DNA of 64,000 nucleotides from Hydrangea macrophylla (taxonomy: Eukaryota; Streptophyta; Magnoliopsida; Cornales; Hydrangeaceae), in contig CM066987.1 of NCBI GenBank assembly GCA_033977485.1, positions 52,540,533-52,604,532 on the forward strand. The letters run 5' to 3'. Made by a program: the position numbers and the translations under genes. Below the pieces are notes generated by a model. That model saw only the letters and a list, made by a program, of their open reading frames with translations. It was not told where the DNA came from and made no database searches. Shown in pieces: positions 56,367 through 64,000 of this stretch; the first letter of the stretch is position 1; every line of letters begins with the position of its first letter.

Positions 56367-58493
56367 TCAGTCTTCCACATTGACCACATTTTCGGTCTCC
56401 CCAGTCTGCTCCCGTGGGATGGCAAGTTCTTCGTCCCCCGCGTCCTCGCCCGGGACAAGTTCTGGGGCCTCAGCAATAGCCGCAGGAACTTCACCAGCTG
56501 GGGGATCCTCACTGACATCCCAGTAATCCGAATTAATCCCCTCGTAGGCCGAGAGGACCCACTCGGGGTGGTCCCGGGCCACTCGTCGCTTCAGATCGTC
56601 GTAACCTTGGAAGAAGCCGTCATCAAACGCGCCCTCCAAGGCCCCTACAGCGGGCGTCTCGGCAGTCGCCTTCGCAACAGACGCCTCGGCTGCTGCCTTC
56701 GCCTGGGCTTCAGCTACCGCAGTTAGAGCCCGGGAAACCTCCAATTCGGCCAACGCCGCTGCCAGGTCCGCCTGGGCCGTACCCAAACTCAAAGCCAATG
56801 ATTTTGCCTTGCTCGTCTTGACGGCCAGGGCAGCTCTTAGCACTTGCAGTTCTTTCCGCTCCTTCGAGAGGGCGGCTTCAGCAGCGCTGACCTTCTCGGC
56901 CAGGGAGGAATGGACGGATTCGGATCCCGCGGCTATGCAGCCAACCTGCGGTAGGAGGGTGCAAATCGGTTAAACAAGTAATAAGTATGGGGTGAGTCCA
57001 CATTTAAAGAAAATCAGAACACTCACCAGGTGAGATATGCTATATAGCCATCCTTGGAGCCCTTGGGGAGATAACTCGGTGCATGCTGTCACCTGGCTTG
57101 GTGCAAGGCAGGACTTTAGCCTTTCCCGGGCCTCGTCATGCCTGCCCAGGGGCAAACCCGATGGAATATCAGCCCTGGGCACGGGCTCCTCAACAGCCAG
57201 CCTGGGGGGAGCCGATGTCCCCACGGGATCTGGACGGTTAGTCGTCCCATGGCGAATGCGCCTGAGCGGGCGCTCGCCGCCTGGAGCCTCGGTGGCCGGT
57301 CTTTTTTCTTGGGCGATTGCCACCCGAGCGGCAGTAGTGGCGGCGGCGGCAGCCTGTCTCTCCCGCAACTGGTCCAAATTGCGCTTGGGGGCCATTTCTG
57401 CAGAAACCAAGATCGCACGGTCAGAAGTGCAAGGGGCAGAAATAATACAAGTACATGGATAGCGCATAATGTCACTGGGATACTCACCAGGGATGATGGG
57501 CGTGAAGCTGGGGGCCGGATCAGGCGGCTCAGGGGAAAAGGTCATGATACAGTCTCCCGTCCGGGACAACACGTTCCAAATGCTAGTGGGCAGCTCTGCT
57601 AGCCTCAGGATCCTGGCCTGGCACACCTCAGGGATTTTTGGGGGTTTAGCTGAGCCCGCTGCGGACAGAGAAAAGAAGTTAGTCAGTAATCCACCGTGTC
57701 CCCGAAATATTAAGATAACAGACGAAGTTGGAAGGGCGGTCTTACCCCTCAACTCCCTAGCCCAGGATGTCCTCAGTTGGCTTCCTGGAGCCATGTCGCA
57801 GAGGCGAAGGGTAGACACCTGGAAGAATTTGCCCTTCCACCCCTTATTATTGCTAGGGCAATTGTCGACAATTTTCCTGCCCGGACGGGCAGAAAAGGAG
57901 AAAAACCCCAATTCATTATGCACGGGAAATGGTCGGTGGGCCCAGAGGAACTCCTGGAGGGTAAGCTTATACCTGAACACTTGGGGCCACAATGATATAC
58001 ACCCCATCAGGAACCTCCACCCGTTGGGGTCCAACTGACCGGGAACGATGTCGAGAAAGATCAGCATGTCCCGAGCCACAGGGTGAAGCGGAAGTCGGAG
58101 GCCCGCCATCATAGCGTCCTCAAACAGGGTGACAAACCCCGACTGATATAAATGCGCGCCGCCGGTGTTTACGGCTAGGGCGCAACCATCAAGGAGGGAA
58201 TACCTCTCCCTGATCCGGAGAAGGTCTCCAGAGCGCAGGATGGAAGAGGTGGACTCACAAGCGAAGACCGTGCGGTCAGTCCCCTCAGGCAACTCGTCGC
58301 CCGAACCCCTCAAAACGGAGGCAACGGAGGCCTCCTCAGAAGACTCACTATCGGACAGACGAATGGGAATCCTGGCCCCACTTTGGTGGTCGGACAAGGA
58401 CTCAGGAAGCCGGCCCAGACTGGCACCGGGAGACCCCGACCGATATTGCTCACTCTCCGATCTTGACGCAGAGTTGAAGCCGGAGTGTTCCAT
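56367..58493 (-). CDS. Antisense gene 1 of element C, Transposase_28-like, three introns
   Basis: Antisense to the retrotransposon, with its own TATA box at 58845. I propose exons 58493-57746, 57658-57488, 57397-57027 and 56945-56367, with GT-AG introns of 87, 90 and 81 nt, giving 622 residues. All introns are multiples of three; the first two stay open if retained, while the third has an in-frame TAA. Residues about 75-250 match the 'putative gypsy type transposon' family (Transposase_28, PF04195): LRIRERYSLLDG, LRLPLHPVARDMLIFLDIVPGQLDPNGW and FFSFSARPG-SNNKGWKGKFF. Next come a basic linker (MAPKRNLDQLRERQ) and an Ala-rich coiled coil. The C-terminal part has GAFDDGFFQGYDDLKRRV and an acidic tail. 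Role unknown; such genes are typical of Tat elements. Start MEHSGFNS is a choice; an upstream in-frame ATG at 58640 exists. Confidence 0.78.
56946..57026 (-). other. Intron 3 of antisense gene 1
   Basis: Donor CTG|GTGAGTG and acceptor CCTACCGCAG|GTTGG enclose 81 nt. This intron contains an in-frame TAA, so splicing is needed to reach the coiled-coil exon, which is in the same frame as the rest. Confidence 0.7.
57398..57487 (-). other. Intron 2 of antisense gene 1
   Basis: Donor CTG|GTGAGTATCC and acceptor TTGGTTTCTGCAG|AAATGG enclose 90 nt with no in-frame stop. The translation across it lacks family resemblance, which supports splicing. Confidence 0.7.
57659..57745 (-). other. Intron 1 of antisense gene 1
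   Basis: Donor GG|GTAAGACC and acceptor TTTTCTCTGTCCGCAG|CGGG enclose 87 nt with a pyrimidine-rich 3' end. It keeps the frame open if retained. Confidence 0.7.
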
Positions 58494-59282
58494 CTCTGGC
58501 TCTCCAACGGAGAGAAACGGACACAAACTACGACCGGCGAATGGATCGGAAACCCCAAACCTGATGTATAGGGGGGGCAGAGTTACTAACCTGAACGGTA
58601 ACGAATAGACGCTCCTCAGCACCAGATAACACTCTCTCAAATCAGCGCAAGAAATACCCGCTCGATCAAGAAGACTTAGAGTTCCACCGACTCGAAAAAT
58701 GCACAGAATCTAAGAAGGAAGAAATCCCACTCCCGCTCGAACTTCACCAGATTTTTTCTCTCCAGCCTTACTCTGAAAGGAAGAAGGAAAGGAAAGCTGA
58801 AAATAGAAGACCAGAAGGGGATGCAAGAAATGAGGCGAGTGATCCTTATATAAAGACCTTGAACGGCCAAGATCAGAACAGATCCAGCGGTTCAGAAGAA
58901 TTCCCGCCCAAACCGTCGCTTCGGTCATGTGGGGAGTCGCCTCAAAAGGCGCGCGCATTAAATATGCGGAAAGACGGTTCCGTTAGTCTGTGAACGGTTC
59001 AGTTACGACCACGTCTCCACTTGTTAGGATCTAACCTGACCAATGATTGGTTGGTACAGGATAGCAGTGGTCCGGGCCCGAGCAATTGCAACCCGGGCGC
59101 CTTTGTAAGCCGGTCGGGTATTAACCGCCCCGTGTCACACAGAATTGATAAATAGTTTGAAGGGCATGGTGAAGGAAAAAGTTGACCTCACGGACCTTTT
59201 TATTGCTATAAAGGGGAACTATACAGAAGCCGGGGGCAGTTATAATAGCCTTCCCAAAAAAAAAAAAAAAAAAAAAATGCCT
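58494..59282. other. Promoter and spacer between antisense genes 1 and 2
   Basis: The right part holds the promoter of antisense gene 1, and 59150-59282 is the presumed 3' UTR of antisense gene 2. The segment at 59180-59258 (TTGACCTCACGGACC, then GGGGGCAGTTATAATAGCC) is a relative of 56240-56306 (TTGACCTTAAGGGTC, then GGGGGGCAATTGTAGCAGCC), which lies after the stop of gene 1. An A tract at 59259-59276 follows. Confidence 0.6.
58845..58855 (-). promoter_or_regulatory. TATA box of antisense gene 1
   Basis: CTTTATATAAG on the minus strand, about 350 bp before the proposed start codon. The 5' leader would be CT-rich. An intron in the leader is possible (AGGTTAGTAAC at about 58600). Confidence 0.5.
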
Positions 59283-59948
59283 TCAAGGTCCTTGGCCTTT
59301 CAAAGCCTTGACCTCCTCTTCCAAGGCCGCCACCTTCGCCACCAGCCCCTCTACGGCGAGCTCCAGGGCATGAACGTCCACCCCCCGAAGGGCAGAGTCC
59401 AGCTGCAGCTCGGCGCCCATCTTCTCCACCTCCTGCAAACGGCTCTCCATGTTCGCAAGAGAGAAGTCCGACCATGAGCCGGGCATGCGAAGACCGGCGG
59501 ATGCTTCTGACCGGCTCCTTTTCGGTTGGGGCTGAGACTCTTCCTCAACTTCTTTCTCCTTTCCCTTCTTGGATGGGCCTGGTGGCGGGCTTACGTCCTC
59601 AGATGAGGAGGAATCACTGCTGGTGGACAAGGTGACTGGTCCCTCGGACAGGCCCGCCCTGCCGGCGGGGCGCGCCCCGGTCGCCATAGATCGGGTATAG
59701 CGGCGCGACCCAGAAGCCACAACGGCAGGAGCTGCAGAAGAAGGCCCGGCACCCGCGCCATCCGCAGGTCTCCCCGCCAGATAAGAGAATGACATACCGG
59801 CCTCAATAGCTTGGTCAAATGCCTCCGTGTCATCAGCCGTAGGGGCAACTCCACGGAGGGCGGCAAAAGCCTGCTTGCAAAGATCGGGGTCAAAAGCTAC
59901 CGGAGGACAGAGAACGGCATCCTCCAGCCAGTTGCTGGTGATTTGTGG
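59283..59948 (-). pseudogene. Antisense gene 2 of element C, 5' end cut off
   Basis: The open frame enters from the Athila-2 junction (the first few codons, up to about 59945, derive from Athila-2) and runs to the stop at 59283. It encodes an acidic N-terminal part (WLEDAVLCPPVAFDPDLCKQ), a Ser/Glu-rich low-complexity stretch, a nuclear-localisation-like KKGKEKE and PKRSRSE, and a C-terminal coiled coil (NMESRLQEVEKMGAELQ to VAALEEEVKALKG). No known domain is recognised. It may have had upstream exons. It shares a 3' UTR motif with antisense gene 1. Confidence 0.6.
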
Positions 59949-61523
59949 TGAAAAGTGCATGTTCATAGCGTATTAAACGGTCTTTTATGCATACTTTTAT
60001 TCCCAAGCCCCTAGATTTAGATGCATATCAATGATCAAGTGTTTTCTATGATGTTGAGACTCAAACACGTGTTTTTACACTATTTTACAGGTCATGGAAA
60101 ACAAACATTGCATAGAAAGTGATTCTGGTGAAGAGAATAGCAGAAGCAGCTGAGAAAACGCCAATTTAGGCAATAAAGAGTTCAGATTTGGAAGATTTTC
60201 CCAGGGATATAAAATGTAGATCTTTGAGTTACGGTCGCGTGGCCGCAAACGGGAGGTCAATCCGAGGTCCGAGTGAAAAGTTATGGCCATTCTCCCATCG
60301 GTGTGCAGTGTTGTCAAAATCAGAGAGTTCAAGCGATTGAAGGAGAGTTCGATCGATCGAACCTTCGATCGATCGAACTAAGCTCGATCGATCAAACCTT
60401 ATTTTCACCCAAAAGTTGCGTAAACTCTGTGGGAACCCTATATATACGTCGTTTTGACGCCAGACGAAGGGGGGACGCTCTAGAACGCAGAAAACAGCAA
60501 TTTTGTGTAGTTTTAGGGTTAGATTAGGAGTAGATTAGGTTAGATTAATGTTCTTATTCATCTTTTCCATTGTTATATTGAAGATTCAAGTTGGTTTCAT
60601 GTTATTTACAAGTTATAATCAGATTATATTCAGGTTTTCCCTTTCCTTTATCTTTATTGCATTGTTTATTAGTTTATATGTTATGATTACATTAGTTTAC
60701 TATTCCTGCACTAGTTTAATCATGTTTCTGTAGTTTAGACGTTGGAGATATGTGATGAAATATTGATTCTTAGCCTCTGCCATGTATGATATAGAAACCT
60801 TGGGCTCGATTGATCGAAGACAGTTCGATCGATCGAACCAGACATAGTCAAGCGATCGAAGGCATTTCGATCGAGAGCACTTCGATCGATCGAACATGTT
60901 AATTCCTGAGATGATTCTTTTAAGTATTCCATGACTTTTTGTTTTAGAAATCTGTCATCAAATTGTCCCTATAAGCTCAGTTTGTCACAACAGTTTTTAG
61001 AACTTAAAGCCTTAAGGCCTTTTCTTCAATGACTTTTGAAAACCACTTTGAATGCTAACACCATTTAGAGTGCAAGTAATTACCATTGTTTTAAACTGTC
61101 TTCCAAGTATTTCAAATCAACTGTGATGATGTAGTCCCGGTCATGAAAGGGCTATTGATTCTTTATCTTTAGAAAAATACGGAATGCTGAAGAGGAATGT
61201 ACTCCATAGAGCGTTAATGAATATGCATGGTAGATGGTTAGGATCAATGTGGATTCACGTGTTTCCAACACCTTTAATTTAGTTGTTTAATTCTTATGTT
61301 TCTTTATGTTAAGTTTATTATTTAGTTTAATTTGATTAATTAGGATTTGTTAGTACACCTCCAATCCTTCATTTTTATTTTCTTTTTCTTTAGGTTGTAA
61401 CTTAGTAGATATTCTTCCTATTCCTTCCCTGTGGGATCGACCTGGACTTCCAGTACTATATTACTTGCACGATCACCTACACTTGGGTGTTGCACAAGAG
61501 CGCACAAGATTTTTCTCGTGTCA
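59949..61523 (+). repeat. 5' LTR of a second Athila-type element (Athila-2)
   Basis: This 1575-bp segment runs from TGAAAAGTGCATG to CTCGTGTCA, six bases before an Athila-type primer site. A TATA box (CCTATATATACG) is at 60437. Palindromes of the form TTCGATCGATCGAA lie just upstream of the TATA (60347-60362, 60364-60377, and a variant at 60383) and again downstream (60823-60838, 60880-60895, with variants at about 60806 and 60854). The 3' LTR lies beyond 64000. Confidence 0.7.
60437..60448 (+). promoter_or_regulatory. TATA box of the Athila-2 LTR
   Basis: CCTATATATACG lies about 50-90 bp downstream of the first palindrome cluster. It separates the two palindrome clusters into a U3 group and a transcribed group. 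Confidence 0.55.
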
Positions 61524-61529
61524 AGTTTT

Positions 61530-61547
61530 TGGCGCCGTTGCCGGGGA
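61530..61547 (+). other. Primer-binding site of Athila-2
   Basis: TGGCGCCGTTGCCGGGGA is the standard Athila-type site attributed to tRNA-Asp. Confidence 0.85.
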
Positions 61548-61689
61548 AGGCAACTAGGTTAGGATTTTACTAAGTTATTTTTATTTTTTTTTCTTTTTTT
61601 CTTTTTCTTAAAAAAAAAAAAAAAAAACATTGGACTTTTTCTCTCACAAGAAAAAAAAAATTTCTTTTGTTTAAATATTTTGGGTAAAC

Positions 61690-63417
61690 ATGTCTTATCC
61701 ATATTACCCTCCATACAACACAAATACCACGAATGGGTACACATTAGGTAATGAGAACTATACCCCGAGTTGGCAAGCACCCACATATGATGCACATTAT
61801 CAACCTGAGTGCTACCAATCACCACAATGGGAAAACCATCGTGTTAGTCCCCCATGTTATCAAACGTATCAAGAACCTCCACCTGGAGAGTTCTATCAAT
61901 CGCAATGGGGATATAACCAAAATGATAGTGTAGGATATAGTAGTAGTTCCCACGATTACCAAATGCACCAAGACTTTCCTTCTGGGGAGTCTTGCACACA
62001 AACACAATGGGGAGGGGACTATTACCAACAACAATGGGGTGAAACTTCATATAGTTATAATGAGGAGAATAACCAAGTTGAGGATAATGGTATGTTAGAA
62101 TTGCTGCTTAGTGAAATGAAAAGGCTAGAGAGTGCAATTGATAAATTAGGAGCTAGATATCAACAAGCATTTGATAGCCAACCTTTAGAAGACTATACCA
62201 GTCCTTCAATGCTACAACCTGAATGTCAAGACACTAACAATGGAATGGAATTAGAGGACAGTGATGGGTTCATACCGAGTGAGGTTAACAACTCATTTGA
62301 GAAAGTGATAACCCAAAAAGAACTCCAGAACCAAACCATTGAGCATGAAGTTGTAGAACCATCTTCTCCTCAACATACAACCCCAGACATCAACTCCTTC
62401 ACTGCCTACATAAAACTGCACAATCTCTTTGTCCAGAGCACCTCAATAGATGACATATATAGTGAGGAGAGTTACAAGGATGAGAATGAGGTTTTAAAAG
62501 ATGACGAGAGTTTAGGTGATTGCACGCAATTAGGAAAGGAAGAGTCCCCTGTTGACTCTACCCCTACCTTTGAAAGTGACCCTAGAGAGGACATAATTGA
62601 AAAATCTAAATCTGATTTAGATTCTAGTGATATTCATGAACCCTCACCTCTTTCGACCGAAGAGGTTGTGTCACCAAGTTGCCCATCACCCATCCTTGTT
62701 ATCAATCAAAGCTCTCGTCCTGAGCTTGAATGTTATGTGTACCCCATTCGTGAACAAACAGAATGTGTTGTGGAAGAGGATGGTAAGGATACTAGCACAT
62801 GTTCTTCACAAAATTTTAACTTTCAAAATTCTTTGAGAGAAGACTTGGAAAATATTGGGCCCACTTTAGATGATCTTAAAATTCAACAAGAAGCTAGCAA
62901 TCTTCTAGACTGCTTGACCTTCTTGAGTGATTATGACATTGAGGCCCAAATAGATAGATTTATCCAAGTCCAGTCCAAAACCATGTGCATAGAACAGAAA
63001 TTCAATTCCTATGATTATATCTCCATAGATTCTGTTCTAGGACAAGAGGAGGGTGGTAAAGCTTCATTAGAACATCACTTCGACCCTGCCCCTTTTATTG
63101 AACCATGGCCTCCCCCTGTTTTTAGTATTAAAATAGAGGCTGTTATAGGAAATACCAACACCAAAGATCGTTTCTTGCATATAATTCCTAAAAAGTGTGG
63201 TATTCCTTTTATAACTGTCCCAAAAAAATTTGGAAGCCATAGGTTTTGCATCATCTCCTCTGACCTTGAGCCTGACATTAGTTGGGGGGAGTTGCATTTT
63301 TATGAGGATCCCAACATTCTTCTCACTGTTAAATTATTTCATTGGGAGGATCCTCGAAAATTTCGGTTATTGATTTATGATAAAAATCTTGATGAACCGA
63401 ATTTATTTTCTGAGTAG
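61690..63417 (+). CDS. Uncharacterised 575-residue protein of Athila-2
   Basis: The only ORF between the primer site and the polypurine-like tract. It starts at the first good ATG (MSYPYYPPYNTN) about 140 bp after the primer site and is intact. Residues 1-130 are rich in Tyr, Gln, Pro and Trp, with repeated QWG(G/N/E) motifs, recalling the low-complexity region of Athila Gag. Residues 135-165 form a probable coiled coil (GMLELLLSEMKRLESAIDKLG). The middle (170-440) is acidic and Ser/Glu/Asp-rich. The C-terminal 110 residues look folded (RFLHIIPKKCGIPFITVPKKFG, SDLEPDISWGELHFYEDPN, LLIYDKNLDEPN). No gag core, zinc knuckle, protease or polymerase motif is seen. Probable particle-associated or accessory protein of a non-autonomous element; function unknown. 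Confidence 0.7.
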   Translation: MSYPYYPPYNTNTTNGYTLGNENYTPSWQAPTYDAHYQPECYQSPQWENHRVSPPCYQTYQEPPPGEFYQSQWGYNQNDSVGYSSSSHDYQMHQDFPSGESCTQTQWGGDYYQQQWGETSYSYNEENNQVEDNGMLELLLSEMKRLESAIDKLGARYQQAFDSQPLEDYTSPSMLQPECQDTNNGMELEDSDGFIPSEVNNSFEKVITQKELQNQTIEHEVVEPSSPQHTTPDINSFTAYIKLHNLFVQSTSIDDIYSEESYKDENEVLKDDESLGDCTQLGKEESPVDSTPTFESDPREDIIEKSKSDLDSSDIHEPSPLSTEEVVSPSCPSPILVINQSSRPELECYVYPIREQTECVVEEDGKDTSTCSSQNFNFQNSLREDLENIGPTLDDLKIQQEASNLLDCLTFLSDYDIEAQIDRFIQVQSKTMCIEQKFNSYDYISIDSVLGQEEGGKASLEHHFDPAPFIEPWPPPVFSIKIEAVIGNTNTKDRFLHIIPKKCGIPFITVPKKFGSHRFCIISSDLEPDISWGELHFYEDPNILLTVKLFHWEDPRKFRLLIYDKNLDEPNLFSE

Positions 63418-64000
63418 TTGTATTACATTCTCTAGTTTTCCTTGTTGCTACTAATGATTTTGTAGGTAACTTGAAAAAAAAAATCTGGATTATAAACGCC
63501 TCGAGGTAACATCCTTCCTTCTCTCGCTTTACTTTACATGTCCATGTGCATAGTTTAGAACATTGGGGACAATGTTTAGTTTTAGTTGGGGGGGAGTGAG
63601 TCATTGCATGCCTCGTTTATTTCTTTTTATGGTTTCGTGTCAATATACCTGCTTAGCAACATGACTCAGTAAATCAAAATTGCAAAAATTTTGAAATTTT
63701 TAATGGTTCTTGTATTTCTCTCATAGTTAATGTAGTCAGTTATGATGCATTAGTGTTATTTTCTATATGTTATTAGTATGTGATACACTATGGTAGTTTG
63801 TTTACTATCTTAGTTATAGTATATTTTATGCTTTTTAATCTTCAAACAACTTTGAGCACGTTGTGACAACCTTGTACTTAGCTAAAATGGATTAGTAAGC
63901 ATAGTTTAAGTTTCTTGAAAGACTGTAGTGGAGACTAATAACCCAAGTGAGCTTTTGTGCCATTCTTTGTTTTTGAGGGTTTTATAAAATTACTCTTACT
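63418..64000 (+). other. Athila-2 3' region with polypurine-like tract
   Basis: ACATTGGGGACAATGT followed by AGTTGGGGGGGAGTGAG (63560-63599) is the arrangement found at the 3' end of plant gypsy elements. No LTR start matching 59949 follows before the window ends, so several hundred bases of untranslated sequence remain between this tract and the 3' LTR, or the true tract is further right. Confidence 0.5.

Larger units (their letters stand above)
49013..59948 (+). mobile_element. Element C: Tat-type Ty3/gypsy retrotransposon with antisense genes, 3' end outside
   Basis: Order on the plus strand is LTR (49013-49608), primer site, gag-protease, reverse transcriptase, RNase H, a second RNase H, integrase, then a 4.5-kb 3' region with antisense genes. 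The second (archaeal-like) RNase H and the antisense genes mark the Tat lineage. It is damaged by one TAG and a hAT MITE, and is cut by Athila-2 at 59949, so the 3' LTR is not seen. Confidence 0.9.

Noticed and set aside
57037..58608. Several plus-strand open frames of 140-190 codons opposite antisense gene 1
   Set aside because: They are shadows of the minus-strand gene in GC-rich sequence. Only the minus strand shows the Transposase_28-like motifs and splice sites.
1..64000. CRISPR arrays, rRNA genes, complete tRNA genes or bacterial-type operons
   Set aside because: None seen. The regular repeats are minisatellites in retrotransposons, and the tRNA-like sequences are SINE heads or primer-binding sites.

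Overview
This window is nuclear DNA from a flowering plant, probably a eudicot. It is intergenic, repeat-rich sequence with one recognisable host gene. The evidence is the set of Ty3/gypsy LTR retrotransposon lineages (a chromovirus of Tekay/Del type, Tat/Ogre-type elements with a second RNase H, and Athila-type LTRs), an Au-like SINE, Stowaway, Tourist, hAT and Mutator-type MITEs, GT-AG introns and plant TATA boxes. There are no prokaryotic operons, CRISPR arrays or rRNA genes. The species cannot be named from the sequence.

Left part (1-11440): a complete but dead chromovirus, called element A here, lies on the minus strand between 2.0-kb LTRs at 1058-3087 and 9264-11282, with target duplication GTCAA. 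Its gag-pol has two in-frame TAG stops and is split in the RNase H region by an unrelated 1.33-kb solo LTR (5016-6346). Element A sits at the centre of an older 158-bp inverted repeat (869-1026 and 11283-11440).

Middle-left (11441-24956): AT-rich, relatively gene-like DNA. It holds one small intron-less host gene for a 176-residue three-helix membrane protein (14712-15242, minus) with its own TATA box, and a foldback MITE just past its stop. Around it are Stowaway, Tourist, Mutator-like and foldback MITEs, two copies of an Au-like SINE inside a duplicated block, another tRNA-derived SINE candidate, and a solo LTR of the element A family (21287-23308, TSD TGATT).

Right part (24957-64000): a nest of LTR elements. 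A decayed Tat-type element B (24957-28327) is cut by an Athila-type element (LTR 28328-29810). That element is cut by a 16-kb Ogre-related element (30445-46450, minus, TSD ACGAC). The Ogre-related element has 4.2-kb, almost identical LTRs and encodes gag but no pol. The Athila gag then resumes at 46451 and is cut at 47312 by an LTR (D) distantly related to that of element A. D is apparently cut at 49013 by a second Tat-type element C. C carries gag-pol with one in-frame TAG, a 195-bp hAT MITE inside the integrase region, and two antisense genes, the first with three introns and a Transposase_28-type domain. C is cut at about 59949 by another Athila-type element whose only ORF encodes a 575-residue protein of unknown function. 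The 3' ends of most nested elements lie beyond position 64000.

The most unusual signal is a short palindrome, CAGTCGACTG, in clusters with a repeated 20-bp step. It occurs in the LTRs of element A, the A-family solo LTR, LTR D and the apparently unrelated 5016-6346 LTR. A different palindrome based on TTCGATCGATCGAA plays the same part in the last Athila-type LTR. All element boundaries and target duplications were read by eye; family names rest on protein motifs and primer-binding sites, not on database searches.
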